64,000 bases of DNA from assembly GCA_040398525.1 (NCBI GenBank), contig JBBATY010000015.1, forward strand, positions 7,045-71,044, given 5' to 3'. The translations under genes were made by a program, and so were the position numbers. The first letter of the stretch is position 1; each line of letters starts with the position of its first letter. Below, piece after piece: positions 23,629 through 33,517 of this stretch. This DNA comes from VFMC01 sp040398525 (lineage in GTDB: Bacteria; Actinomycetota; Acidimicrobiia; Acidimicrobiales; Ilumatobacteraceae). The notes below the pieces were generated by a model. It had not been told where the DNA came from. It did not search any database and saw only the letters and a program-made list of their open reading frames with translations.

Positions 23629-24039
23629 TCACAGGGGGATGATGTCGACGAGACCGTCAAGGGCCTGGAAATCGTCCGGGTTGCGCGTGTAGAGCGGGAG
23701 CTCCTTCGAGCACGCCACTGCGGCGATGAGTAGGTCGACAGCGCGCGCACCACGCGCCTTGCGCCCGGCCGCGACGACTGCGGCGCATACGCGGCCGTAT
23801 GCGCGAGCTGCCTCGGCATCGAACGGCAGCGGATCGAACACCGCCTCGGCTCGTTGGAGCCGATCCTGGCGCCGCGCTCGTTCGTCCGTGTCGTGCGTGG
23901 CGTGCGGGCCCGCAGCCAGTTCGGCCATGGTGATGGCGCTGACTGCGGACTCGAGCGGGAGCAGGTTCGGGTCGAGGCGCTCGAGGTCGATGATGACCGA
24001 GGTGTCGAGCAGCCCCTGTGTTCGTCGCTGGTCAGCCAC
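23629..24039 (-). CDS. vapC: PIN-domain ribonuclease toxin, VapC family
   Basis: The 136-residue protein carries the PIN-domain acidic residues: Asp in GLLDTSVIIDLE near the start, Glu in TMAELAAG, Asp in ARAVDLLIAA, and a last acidic pair in TRNPDDFQAL. VapC toxins cleave specific RNAs, often tRNAs, when freed from their antitoxin. Its GTG start overlaps the antitoxin stop by 8 nt (GTGGCTGA), the usual antitoxin-first coupling. It ends 157 bp from tRNA-Pro, so the module could be a mobile insertion near a tRNA, although no att repeat is visible. Confidence 0.85.
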   Translation of the reverse strand: MADQRRTQGLLDTSVIIDLERLDPNLLPLESAVSAITMAELAAGPHATHDTDERARRQDRLQRAEAVFDPLPFDAEAARAYGRVCAAVVAAGRKARGARAVDLLIAAVACSKELPLYTRNPDDFQALDGLVDIIPL

Positions 24040-24286
24040 GCGGCGTCGGGTCCTGGTCGATGACGGCGTCGAGATCGTCGCGGAAGCGGCCGGCATCCAC
24101 GGACGGCGCATGGCGGAACGCGGCGACGACCGTGTCAGTGGATACGAAGCGATGACGCCGCAGCGGAGTGAGCTCGCCGACGGGCGTGCCGTTGCGCGTC
24201 ACGATGAACGACTCGCCCTGATCGAGGGAACGCATGATCTCTCCACTGTCGTTGCGCAGTTCCCGTTGGGTGATGGTTCGGCTCAC
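24032..24286 (-). CDS. vapB: antitoxin of the VapBC module, Phd/YefM-like fold
   Basis: The 84-residue protein has a DNA-binding N-terminus (SRTITQRELRNDSGEIMRSL, then IVTRNGTPVGELTPL) typical of Phd/YefM-like antitoxins that pair with PIN toxins in actinobacteria. The acidic C-terminal part would wrap the toxin. A perfect inverted repeat (24296-24312) overlaps the promoter and is the likely site of autoregulation. The GTG start is 6 nt from a TACGAT hexamer, so the message is probably leaderless. Confidence 0.82.
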   Translation of the reverse strand: MSRTITQRELRNDSGEIMRSLDQGESFIVTRNGTPVGELTPLRRHRFVSTDTVVAAFRHAPSVDAGRFRDDLDAVIDQDPTPRG

Positions 24287-24292
24287 GCCAAG

Positions 24293-24312
24293 ATCGTAGC
24301 ACTGCGTGCTAC
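24293..24312 (-). promoter_or_regulatory. vapBC promoter with palindromic operator
   Basis: On the minus strand the -10 hexamer TACGAT (24298-24293) lies 6 nt before the vapB start. It overlaps a perfect inverted repeat GTAGCAC-N3-GTGCTAC (24296-24312). A dimeric antitoxin bound here would block the -10 directly. The palindrome is seen in the sequence; its role in autorepression follows from how toxin-antitoxin operons usually work. Confidence 0.65.
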
Positions 24313-24359
24313 GCACTCGTGATCGACCGTCTGGCACACGTGGCTTGGCCGGGCGCCCG

Positions 24360-24641
24360 TCACCCGCAGCTGCAGGGCAGGGCGGCGCACCGTGGGCAGC
24401 CAGCGGCATAGCGCTGCACCGCCTCGGTCAGGTCGACACCCATCTGGTTGGCCAGCGTCGCCACCCAGGCCACCACGTCGCCGAACTCGTGCACCTGCTG
24501 GTCGTGGCTGCCCTTGCGCACCGCCTGCGCCAACTCGCCGACCTCCTCGGCCAGCCAGGCCACCGTGGCCGGCACACCGCGGGCTCGGTCGCGGTCGCCG
24601 AAGGTCCGTTCGATGACGTCTTGGAGCTCGCGCAGGTCCAC
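24360..24641 (-). CDS. MazG-like nucleotide pyrophosphohydrolase with Cys-rich tail
   Basis: The 93-residue all-alpha protein has the MazG metal-binding motifs EEVGELAQA and EFGDVVAWV. Small MazG-like enzymes hydrolyse non-canonical or signalling nucleoside triphosphates. The tail CPRCAALPCSCG contains four cysteines in a C-x2-C-x4-C-x-C pattern that resembles a metal site. The GTG start lies 2 nt after the asd stop, so it probably belongs to the asd operon. Confidence 0.8.
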   Translation of the reverse strand: MDLRELQDVIERTFGDRDRARGVPATVAWLAEEVGELAQAVRKGSHDQQVHEFGDVVAWVATLANQMGVDLTEAVQRYAAGCPRCAALPCSCG

Positions 24642-24643
24642 GA

Positions 24644-25663
<1,020 letters not shown>

Positions 25664-25721
25664 GATCACGAGGCTAACGGCCAGCCGAGATCAGCCGGCC
25701 GGAATTGACGTTCCGCAGCGG

Positions 25722-26549
25722 TCAGCGCACGGACGCGACGAGCCACCAGTGGCTCGGGTGCACACCCTCGAACGTCTGCTCGTGCGCGCCCGGCAGGCCG
25801 AACGGCCGGCGCTTCGGCGAACGGAACAACCGCACCTCGGCCAGATCGGCCCCCACCTCGGCCAGCACCTGCGACGGTCCGAGCCTGCTCGCCTGCCACC
25901 CCAGGCGGGTCAGGCTGCGATGCCGGGACAAGCGCGGGCCGACCACCGGCAGCTGCCACACACCGCGCACCACCCGCCCCGTCGGCCAGATGAACGCATC
26001 AGGCGGCGACCACATGCGGTAGTTCAACGCCACCCAGCCGCCCGGCTTGGCGATACGCACCGCCTCGCGCGTCAGCTCCAACGCATCGTCGGGATGGCAG
26101 TGCTGCAACGTGATGTAGCTGAACACCAGATCGGCCGAACCACGCGGCACACGCACCGTGCGCCCGTCGAACACGTGCACCGTCTGCAACCGCTCCGCAC
26201 GGCCGAACCTGGCGACCGTCTGCCGGCAGCGTTCCAGGAACGCCGCGTCGAGATCGCACGCCGTCACCGAGCCGAACATCCGCGAGAAGCTGGCCGTCAT
26301 CCGCCCGATGCCCGAACCGATCTCGACGAGCGAGTGCTGGTCGTCGGCGAGGTGCTCGAGGCCGAACACCTGCACGAACTTGCCCGTCTCGTGGTCGCCC
26401 GTCTCGACGAACGAGGCCAGGTCGAGCTCGGCGCCTCGACGGTTGTTGAACACCCAACCGGTGCGACGCACCACCTCGTCGGCGGTCGACTGCTCCTCGC
26501 TGGTCTCCCCCGCCGCCTTCCACGGCACATGCTGTCGGCGGCGGTCCAT
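25722..26549 (-). CDS. class I SAM-dependent methyltransferase
   Basis: The 275-residue protein has motif I LVEIGSGIGRMT, the acidic motif II residue in VTACDLDAAFLERC, motif III in ADLVFSYITLQH and motif IV around GGWVALNYR. The target is unknown. It lies between lysC (22 nt upstream) and asd (58 nt downstream) on the same strand, which is unusual since lysC and asd are normally adjacent. It may have inserted into the lysC-asd operon. A longer in-frame start is possible but would overlap lysC. Confidence 0.8.
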   Translation of the reverse strand: MDRRRQHVPWKAAGETSEEQSTADEVVRRTGWVFNNRRGAELDLASFVETGDHETGKFVQVFGLEHLADDQHSLVEIGSGIGRMTASFSRMFGSVTACDLDAAFLERCRQTVARFGRAERLQTVHVFDGRTVRVPRGSADLVFSYITLQHCHPDDALELTREAVRIAKPGGWVALNYRMWSPPDAFIWPTGRVVRGVWQLPVVGPRLSRHRSLTRLGWQASRLGPSQVLAEVGADLAEVRLFRSPKRRPFGLPGAHEQTFEGVHPSHWWLVASVR

Positions 26550-26571
26550 GGCAGGGCTCAGCCCGTCGCCG

Positions 26572-27822
26572 TCACTTCCGCTCGGGCAGCGGCGCCGCGT
26601 AGGCCTGTCCGCTGTCGAGCCCGAACGCCGTGTGCAGCCCCCGCGCCGCCCGCTCGAGGTCCGACGCCGACGTGACCACACTGATGCGGATCGTCGACGT
26701 CGAGATCATCATGATGTTGACGCCCTCGTTGGCCAGGGTGCGGAACATCTTCGCGGCGATCCCCGGGCTCGACTTCATGCCGGCGCCCACCAGGCTGATC
26801 TTGGCGATGTCGCTGTCGTGCTCGACCCCACGGGCGCCGATCTCGGCGGCGATGCGGCTGACGATCGACTCGGCCGTGGCCATGTCGGCCTTGGGCATCG
26901 TGAAGCTGACGTCGGTGGTGCCGTCGTGGCCCGTGTTCTGCACGATCATGTCGACGTTCACGTTGGCCGCGGCGAGCGGCTCGAACAGCGTCGCCGAGAT
27001 ACCGGGCCGGTCGGGCACACCCACGACCGTGACCTTCGACTCGGAGAGGTCGGTGACGACGCCGGAGATGATCGGATCTTCCATGCTGGGCTCCTGGCCG
27101 GTGACCCACGTGCCCTGCTCCCAGGTGAAGCTCGAGCGGACGTGGAGAGGGACGTTGTGGTTGCGGGCGAACTCGACACTGCGCAGCGCCAGCACCTTGC
27201 TGCCGGCGCCGGCCATCTCGAGCATCTCGTCGAAGTTGATGTGCCCCAGCTTGCGGGCCTGGGGCACCACACGCGGATCGGCGGTGAACACACCGGTGAC
27301 ATCGGTGTAGATCTCGCAGCTGTCGGCGTTGAGCGCGGCGGCGAGGGCGACGGCCGTCGTGTCGCTGCCTCCACGGCCGAGCGTGGTGATCTCCTTGTCG
27401 GTGCTGATCCCTTGGAACCCGGCGACCACGCACACCTTGCCCTCGGCGAGCGCCTCGCGCACCCGGTCGCCCTTCACTTCGAGGATCTTCGCCTTGCCAT
27501 GGGCGGTGTCGGTGACGATGCCCACCTGGCTGCCGGTGAAGCTCACTGCGGGCACGCCGATGTCGGCCAGCGCCATCGACACCAGTGCCATCGACACGCG
27601 CTCGCCAGTGGTGAGCAGCATGTCCATCTCGCGGCCCGGCTGGGTCTTCGACACGCTGTTCGCCAGGGCGATGAGGTTGTCGGTGCTCTTGCCCATCGCA
27701 CTGACGACCACCACCACCTGGTCGCCACGGCGACGGGTGAAGGCGACGTTCTCGGCGACGGCCCGCATCCGGTCCGGGTCGGCGACGGACGTGCCGCCGT
27801 ACTTCTGCACAATCAGGGCCAC
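26572..27822 (-). CDS. lysC: aspartate kinase
   Basis: LysC phosphorylates aspartate, the first step of the aspartate family pathway. The 416-residue protein has the kinase signature VQKYGGTSVADPDRM, the TTGERVSMAL and GFQGISTDKEITTLGRGGSD substrate motifs, and two C-terminal ACT domains (VTVVGVPDRPG and ISLVGAGM) that mediate feedback by lysine and threonine. The start is GTG 27822, with a TATCGT hexamer 9 nt upstream. An internal start could make a separate ACT-only subunit as in other actinobacteria, but no good ribosome site was confirmed. Confidence 0.95.
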   Translation of the reverse strand: MALIVQKYGGTSVADPDRMRAVAENVAFTRRRGDQVVVVVSAMGKSTDNLIALANSVSKTQPGREMDMLLTTGERVSMALVSMALADIGVPAVSFTGSQVGIVTDTAHGKAKILEVKGDRVREALAEGKVCVVAGFQGISTDKEITTLGRGGSDTTAVALAAALNADSCEIYTDVTGVFTADPRVVPQARKLGHINFDEMLEMAGAGSKVLALRSVEFARNHNVPLHVRSSFTWEQGTWVTGQEPSMEDPIISGVVTDLSESKVTVVGVPDRPGISATLFEPLAAANVNVDMIVQNTGHDGTTDVSFTMPKADMATAESIVSRIAAEIGARGVEHDSDIAKISLVGAGMKSSPGIAAKMFRTLANEGVNIMMISTSTIRISVVTSASDLERAARGLHTAFGLDSGQAYAAPLPERK

Positions 27823-27880
27823 GGGAACGACACGATACCGGCACAGGGCCTCCCGTCTCGGACCGGTAGCGTCGTCACCC

Positions 27881-29110
27881 GTGCCCAAGAACCCGATCGA
27901 CCTCGTGCTGGGCGACGGGATCCCCACCGAGGTCCGTCGCCACGTCGGCCTGCTGACCCTGGCCCGCCTCGCGGCCAACTCGTGCTTCAGGTTCGCACCG
28001 CCGTTCCTCGCCACCATCGCCCGCGGCACCGACGTCACCCTCGAGCAGATCGGCGTCGCCGTCGCCATCGCCGAGCTGGCCGGGTTGCTGTCGCCACTCA
28101 CCGCACGCATCGTCGACCGGATGACCCGCCGTCGGGCGATGGTGCTCGGCCTGTTCGGCGTGGCCATCGGCACCGCGGTGACAGCCACCAGCACCGGACT
28201 GGTGCAGTTCGTCATCGGCTTGGTGACGCTCGGCCAGAGCAAGGTGATGTTCGACCTCGGCCTCGGCTCGTGGGTGACCGACCACGTGCCCGACGAACGC
28301 CGCGGCCGGGTGGTGGGCCTCACCGAGACCTCGTGGGCCGGCGGCCTGCTGCTGGGCGTCAGCACGATGGGCCTGGTCACCGGGGTGTTCGGCTGGCGGG
28401 TCGGCTACGCGTTCGGCGCGATCGTCGTGGTGCTGATGGCGGCTGCAGTCGCCCGGCGGCTCCCGACCGAACCGCACCACACCGAGGTCACCGCCCGCGC
28501 TGCGGCCAGCGCCGGCACCTCGACCGACCGCCGACTCGAGGCTCGCGGGTGGTGGGCCTTCGCCGCCACCGGCTGCCTGATGGCCGCTGTGCAGAGCGTG
28601 TTCGTCACCTTCGGCAGCTGGCTCGAGGACTCGTTCGACTTCACCGCCACCATGCTCTCGGCCGTCGCGTTCGGCATCGGCATCGGCGAACTGGTGGCCT
28701 CGGTCGGTTCGGCCCGGCGCACCGACGCATGGGGCAAGGAACGCAGCGTTGCGATGGGCGCGGCCCTGATGGTGCCCGCGGCGATCGGCGTGGCGCTGTG
28801 GCACGAGCAGCTCTGGGTCGGCCTGCCGCTGCTCGTCGTCGCAATCCTCGGCTTCGAGTTCGCGATCGTCAGCTCGATCCCCATCGGGCTGTCGCTGGTG
28901 CCGTCGTCACCAGCGTGGGGCCTCGGCATGATGCTCGCCGCCGGCACCACCGGCCGCGCGCTCGCCTCGATCCCCGCCACGCGCCTCTACGAGGACCGGG
29001 GCATCGCCTGGCCGGCGATCATGACCGCCGTGCTCGCTGCCGGATGTGTGCTCTCCATCGGCAACGTCGCCCGCCTGTCGAAGCGGGCGACGGCCGGCGC
29101 TCCGAGCTGA
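27881..29110 (+). CDS. MFS transporter
   Basis: The 409-residue protein has about twelve hydrophobic helices. The MFS loop 2-3 signature appears as ARIVDRMTRRRAMVLGL between helices 2 and 3, and a large central loop (about 195-215) divides the halves. It belongs to the drug and metabolite exporter type. The substrate cannot be read from the sequence. The GTG start has a TAGCGT hexamer 8 nt upstream. The gene is divergent from lysC with a 58-bp spacer that fits two separate promoters. Confidence 0.82.
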   Translation: MPKNPIDLVLGDGIPTEVRRHVGLLTLARLAANSCFRFAPPFLATIARGTDVTLEQIGVAVAIAELAGLLSPLTARIVDRMTRRRAMVLGLFGVAIGTAVTATSTGLVQFVIGLVTLGQSKVMFDLGLGSWVTDHVPDERRGRVVGLTETSWAGGLLLGVSTMGLVTGVFGWRVGYAFGAIVVVLMAAAVARRLPTEPHHTEVTARAAASAGTSTDRRLEARGWWAFAATGCLMAAVQSVFVTFGSWLEDSFDFTATMLSAVAFGIGIGELVASVGSARRTDAWGKERSVAMGAALMVPAAIGVALWHEQLWVGLPLLVVAILGFEFAIVSSIPIGLSLVPSSPAWGLGMMLAAGTTGRALASIPATRLYEDRGIAWPAIMTAVLAAGCVLSIGNVARLSKRATAGAPS

Positions 29111-29147
29111 GCGGCGCCGCAGCAGGACAGCTCGCGGCGGTTGCGGC

Positions 29148-29558
29148 TCAGCCCTCGACGGTGACGTCGATCGTGACAGTCTCGATCGGCTCGACACCGT
29201 CCTCCCACGGGCGGCGGTAGACGAGCTCGAGCGTCGTGGTGCCGGCACCCACCGCCTGGAACTCGAACGTCATCACCCCGCCCGAGCCGACCACCATCGT
29301 GTCGGTCGGGCTGGCCTCGTAGACCGCCTCGCCTATCTGCTCGAGCACGGCTGGGTCGGGCGCGCCGGAGACCTCCCACGTGTACCCGGTGGTCGGGTTG
29401 GCCGCCAGCGCCACCTTCAGCTCGCCGTCCACCCGCAGCGTGGCCTCACCGGAGCCGACCACGGTGATGGTGGCGCTGCCACCATCGCCGATGTCGAGGT
29501 CGTCCGAGCACCCCGTCACGAGGGCCACCGCCATCGCCAGTGCAAGCATCTTGCGCAT
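29148..29558 (-). CDS. chagasin-like (I42) protease inhibitor lipoprotein
   Basis: The 136-residue protein has a lipoprotein signal (LALAMAVALVTGCSDD). A chagasin-type beta domain follows, with the loop NPTTGYTWEVSG and the later strand GVMTFEFQAVGAGTTTLELVY ending YRRPWE. Those loops insert into the active site of cysteine peptidases in characterised members. In bacteria the target is usually unknown. It is 26 nt upstream of nadE on the same strand, but the biological link is unclear. The start has a GAGGAG ribosome site. Confidence 0.82.
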   Translation of the reverse strand: MRKMLALAMAVALVTGCSDDLDIGDGGSATITVVGSGEATLRVDGELKVALAANPTTGYTWEVSGAPDPAVLEQIGEAVYEASPTDTMVVGSGGVMTFEFQAVGAGTTTLELVYRRPWEDGVEPIETVTIDVTVEG

Positions 29559-29584
29559 CTCATGCTCCTCATCCCGGACCCGGC

Positions 29585-31303
29585 CTAGCCGCGGTACCGA
29601 TTGGTGATCGGCAGACGCCGATCCTTACCGAAGGCTTTCACGCTCACCCGCACACCGGGTGGCGACTGACGGCGCTTGTACTCGTTGACATCGACCAGCC
29701 GGGCGATGCGACGCACCAGCGCCTCGTCGTGGCCCAGCTCGACGATCTCGGCGGCCGTGCGGTCCTCCTCGACGTACAGGCGCAGGATCGGGTCGAGCAC
29801 TTCGTAGGGCGGCAGGCTCTGGTCGTCGCGCTGATCGGGGCGCAGCTCGGCCGATGGCGGCTTGGTGATGACGCTCTCGTTGATCACCTCGCGTGCGGCC
29901 CGCCGGTTGACGTAGCGGCACAGGTCGTACACCCGGGTCTTCAACACGTCCTTGATGACCGCGTAGCCACCCACCGAGTCGCCGTAGATCGTGAAGTAGC
30001 CGACGGCCATCTCGCTCTTGTTGCCGGTGGTGAGCACCATCCAGTTGAACTTGTTCGACAGCGCCATCAACGTGGTGCCGCGGATCCGGCTCTGCAGGTT
30101 CTCCTCGGTCAGGTCGGCCGGGCGGCCGGCGAACGACTCGGCGGTCATGTCGAGGTAGGCGGCGAAGGCTGGCTCGATGGCGATGGTGCGGTAGTCGATG
30201 CCCAGCTGCTCGGCCAAGTGCGCGGCATCCGACCGCGAGTGATCGCTCGAGTAGCGGCTCGGCATGCTCACCCCGTGCACATGATCGGCGCCGAGCGCGT
30301 CGACGGCCACACAGGCCACGAGCGTCGAGTCGATGCCGCCGGACAGGCCGATCACCACATCGGTGAAGCCGTTCTTGCGCACGTAGTCGCCGGTGGCCAG
30401 CACGAGCGCCTCGTAGAGCTCGGCATCATCGTCGAGATGGTCGGCGATGCGCGCTGCGGGGGCGGCGCCCTCGTGGCGGGGCTGCTCGGACACCACGACC
30501 ACCGGCAGATGGTCGACCGTGGCCCGGCCGCGCGGGTCGATCAGCCGCTTGCGATAGACCGGCTCGACCACCAGGTCGGTGATCAGCAACTCCTCGACGA
30601 ACTGTGCCGCGCGGGCCACCAGCTCGCCCTCGGCATCGAACACCATCGACCCGCCGTCGAACACCAGCTCGTCCTGGCCGCACACCTGGTTGACGTACAC
30701 CAGCGCGCAGCTCGCGTCGGCGGCCCGGGTGGCCAGCATCCGCTCGCGGCCACGGCCCTTCAGGGCGTGGAAGGGCGAGCCGTTGATGTTGATGTTCACC
30801 TCGGCGCCACCGGCGGCCTGCAGGGCGAGCGGTCCGGTGGGGCTCCACACGTCCTCGCAGATGCTCATCGCCACCTTCACCCCACCGATCAGGAAGAGCT
30901 CGAGCGGGTCGTTGCCATCGCCGGGCGTGAAGTAGCGGGCCTCGTCGAACACGCCGTAGTTCGGCAGCAGACGCTTGCGGTAGGTGCCCACCACGGCCCC
31001 GCCGACGCACATCGCCGCCGCGTTGTACAGGTCGCGGTCGGCGTCGACGAAGCCCACCACCGCAGCACAGCGACGGGTGTGCGCAGCGATCGCGTCGAGC
31101 GCCCGCCGGTTGTCGGCGACGAAGCCGGGCTTGAGGACCAGGTCCTCCGGCGGGTAGCCGGTGACGGCCAGCTCGGGGAAGGCGACGATGTCGCACCCCG
31201 CCGCCTCGGCCGCGTCGTAGGCGGCGAGGATGCGCGCCACGTTGGCGTCGAGGTCGCCGACGGTCGGGTTGATCTGGGCGAGGGCGATGCGCAGGCGGGC
31301 CAC
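29585..31303 (-). CDS. nadE: glutamine-dependent NAD+ synthetase
   Basis: NadE amidates nicotinic acid adenine dinucleotide to NAD. The 572-residue protein has an N-terminal nitrilase-type glutaminase domain with Glu in FPELAVTGYP, Lys in YRKRLLPNYGVFDE and Cys in MSICEDVW. The C-terminal synthetase has the PP-loop GLSGGIDSTL and KSEMAVGYFTIYGDSVGG. Both halves are complete. The start is GTG 31303, with a TAGCCT hexamer 7 nt upstream. The length matches the two-domain bacterial enzyme of about 570-680 residues. Confidence 0.95.
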   Translation of the reverse strand: MARLRIALAQINPTVGDLDANVARILAAYDAAEAAGCDIVAFPELAVTGYPPEDLVLKPGFVADNRRALDAIAAHTRRCAAVVGFVDADRDLYNAAAMCVGGAVVGTYRKRLLPNYGVFDEARYFTPGDGNDPLELFLIGGVKVAMSICEDVWSPTGPLALQAAGGAEVNININGSPFHALKGRGRERMLATRAADASCALVYVNQVCGQDELVFDGGSMVFDAEGELVARAAQFVEELLITDLVVEPVYRKRLIDPRGRATVDHLPVVVVSEQPRHEGAAPAARIADHLDDDAELYEALVLATGDYVRKNGFTDVVIGLSGGIDSTLVACVAVDALGADHVHGVSMPSRYSSDHSRSDAAHLAEQLGIDYRTIAIEPAFAAYLDMTAESFAGRPADLTEENLQSRIRGTTLMALSNKFNWMVLTTGNKSEMAVGYFTIYGDSVGGYAVIKDVLKTRVYDLCRYVNRRAAREVINESVITKPPSAELRPDQRDDQSLPPYEVLDPILRLYVEEDRTAAEIVELGHDEALVRRIARLVDVNEYKRRQSPPGVRVSVKAFGKDRRLPITNRYRG

Positions 31304-31357
31304 GGCGAGGAGGCTACTTCCCTGGTCGCCGAGCTCGGCCGGTCCGGGTGGGCCTGG

Positions 31358-32299
31358 TCAGCAGGTCCGGTCGCCGGGCAGCACCACCGCAGCAGCGACG
31401 AAGTACACCACGTCGCCCTCGCGGAAGTAGGTGTTCTGCTTGGCGTCGGTGAGCACGGTGCCGGCCTGCTCGGCGGTGAGGGTGACGCAGTCCGTGGCAT
31501 CGGCCAGGCTCACTCCGGTGCTCGCCGGCCAGTCGACCACCGTCGGTGCCGGCTCGTAGCTCTCGAGCTCGCCGGGCTGGGTGGCCCGGGCACGCACCCG
31601 GTACGCCGCCGGCGCATACATCTCCTCGGCACCGAGCTGGTCGGCACCCACCGTGCCGGCCAGGTCGTCGAGCAGCTTGGTGTAGTCGAGCAGCGTCTGG
31701 CGGGCCGGGGTGACCTCGGCCTGCATGTCGGGTGCCGCATAGCCGAGCGCGTAGGCCGAGTGCAGCACCGAGGTGCCCTTCGCGAACAGCTCGACATCGG
31801 TGTTCGGTGCGTCGGCGATCATCGGGTTCTCGAGGACGTAGTTCGGTGCGGGCGGCGTCAGCAGGCCGCGCGCATCGGCTTCGGCCAGCAGCTTCTGAAT
31901 GCCGGCCTCGGTGATGGTGCTCACCGTGATCGGCCCGATCAGCGGGCCGGGGTACTCCATCGTCATCACACCCGGCCGGTACAGCGTGCCGTCGCCGGCG
32001 ATGAGCATGGTGGGCACCCGGGCGAAGTCGTAACCCTCCATCACGAAGCCGCCGCTGAAGCCGTACCGCAGCACGGCTTCGGTCGGATCGGTCGGGTGGG
32101 CGATGCCGCCGCTCGGCGTGGTGTCGGGTGCAGTGGTGTCGGGCACGGAGTCTCCGGAGGTGTCGGCAGGTTCGGCAGTGTCGTCACCACACGCCGCGAG
32201 CACACCGCCGGCGAAGGGCACGACAGCGAGCGTGGCGAGCAGCCGACGACGGCTGATGAGTCGGGCGGGCAGCATGGGGGCATCGGGCGAGGTGGTCAT
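31358..32299 (-). CDS. Tat-exported lipoprotein of unknown function
   Basis: The 313-residue protein has a twin-arginine signal (ISRRRLLATLAVV) ending in a lipobox (VLAACGDD). A Thr/Asp-rich linker is followed by a folded domain of about 230 residues with motifs such as GFVMEGYDFARVPTMLIAGD and a late VVYFVAAAVVLPGD. I do not recognise the domain. An extracytoplasmic binding or sensing role is possible. It is divergent from glnII with a 161-bp gap, but no functional link can be shown. Confidence 0.75.
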   Translation of the reverse strand: MTTSPDAPMLPARLISRRRLLATLAVVPFAGGVLAACGDDTAEPADTSGDSVPDTTAPDTTPSGGIAHPTDPTEAVLRYGFSGGFVMEGYDFARVPTMLIAGDGTLYRPGVMTMEYPGPLIGPITVSTITEAGIQKLLAEADARGLLTPPAPNYVLENPMIADAPNTDVELFAKGTSVLHSAYALGYAAPDMQAEVTPARQTLLDYTKLLDDLAGTVGADQLGAEEMYAPAAYRVRARATQPGELESYEPAPTVVDWPASTGVSLADATDCVTLTAEQAGTVLTDAKQNTYFREGDVVYFVAAAVVLPGDRTC

Positions 32300-32460
32300 G
32301 CACGTGAGACGTTACGGGACGACGCCCGGTTCCCGTCGACACCCGAGCACCCACCCCACCCGGCCACTTCACACAGCGTTCACAATTCGCGAACACGCGC
32401 GTCACGGCCCGCTGCGAGAGTCGCACCGCCCCTGAAACACCTCCCTCAAAGGAAGAAGTC

Positions 32461-33465
32461 GTGCCCTACCAAGCTGAGTACATCTGGATCGACGGCACCG
32501 AGCCCACGCCGTTGCTCCGCTCGAAGACCAAGATCCTCGCCGACGGCAAGGATCTCCCCATCTGGGGCTTCGACGGGTCGTCCACCAACCAGGCCACCGG
32601 CGAGTCGAGCGACTGCATGCTGAAGCCGGTCTTCAGCTGCCCCGACCCCATCCGTGGCGGCAACAACGTGCTCGTGCTCTGCGAGGTCGACCTGGCCCAG
32701 TCCGGCAAGCCGCACCCGACCAACACCCGCATCGCTGCCGAGAAGGCTGCCAAGAAGTACGCCAAGCACGAGATGATCTTCGGCATCGAGCAGGAGTACA
32801 CGATGCTCAAGCTCGACGGCACCCCGTACGGCTTCCCCGACGGCGGCTTCCCCGCCCCGCAGGGCCCGTACTACTGCGGCGTCGGCATCGACCGCGTCGT
32901 CGGTCGCGAAGTGGTCGAGCTCCACACCCAGGCGTGCATCGACGCCGGCCTGATGATCGAAGGCACCAACGCCGAGGTCATGCCCGGCCAGTGGGAGTTC
33001 CAGATCGGCGCCGCCGACGCCCTCACCGTCAGCGACCACCTCTACGTCGCCCGCTGGCTGTTGCACCGCATCGCCGAGGAGTTCGACATCGTCATCTCCT
33101 TCGCCGCCAAGCCGATGAAGGGCGACTGGAACGGCGCCGGTGCGCACACCAACTTCTCGACCAAGGCAATGCGCGAGGGGTACGGCGCCATCGAGGCGGC
33201 GTGCAAGGCGATCGGCAAGAAGGTCGACCTGCACATCGCCGGCTACGGCCACGACATCCAGAGCCGCCTGACCGGCGCCCACGAGACCGCCCCGTACAAC
33301 AAGTTCAGCTACGGCGTGTCGAACCGCGGCGCCAGCATCCGCATCCCGTGGCAGGTCGCCCGCGACCAGAAGGGCTACGCCGAGGACCGTCGCCCGAACG
33401 CCAACTGCGACCCCTACACGGTGACTCGACTGATCCTCGAGACCGTCTGCAGCGCAGCTTCCTGA
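32461..33465 (+). CDS. glnII: glutamine synthetase type II
   Basis: GSII makes glutamine from glutamate and ammonia with ATP. The 334-residue protein matches the eukaryote-like type II enzyme, with YIWIDGTE and WGFDGSSTNQATGESSD near the start, KPMKGDWNGAGAHTNFSTKA in the active site and NRGASIRIPWQVARDQKGY near the end. Bacterial GSII is restricted to some groups and is found in actinobacteria as a second enzyme. The GTG start has AAAGGAAG 6 nt upstream. The upstream region holds GTTC-N9-GAAC (32378-32394), a possible regulator site. A strong terminator follows. Confidence 0.95.
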   Translation: MPYQAEYIWIDGTEPTPLLRSKTKILADGKDLPIWGFDGSSTNQATGESSDCMLKPVFSCPDPIRGGNNVLVLCEVDLAQSGKPHPTNTRIAAEKAAKKYAKHEMIFGIEQEYTMLKLDGTPYGFPDGGFPAPQGPYYCGVGIDRVVGREVVELHTQACIDAGLMIEGTNAEVMPGQWEFQIGAADALTVSDHLYVARWLLHRIAEEFDIVISFAAKPMKGDWNGAGAHTNFSTKAMREGYGAIEAACKAIGKKVDLHIAGYGHDIQSRLTGAHETAPYNKFSYGVSNRGASIRIPWQVARDQKGYAEDRRPNANCDPYTVTRLILETVCSAAS

Positions 33466-33517
33466 CGGCACTCCCGATGCCGTTGATGCGGCGAGCAGCA
33501 CGAACCTGTTCGACCGC

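Noticed and set aside
26158..29220. 1020-codon open frame on the plus strand
   Set aside because: It is antisense to the methyltransferase and lysC and out of frame with the MFS transporter; Arg/His-rich composition marks it as a shadow.
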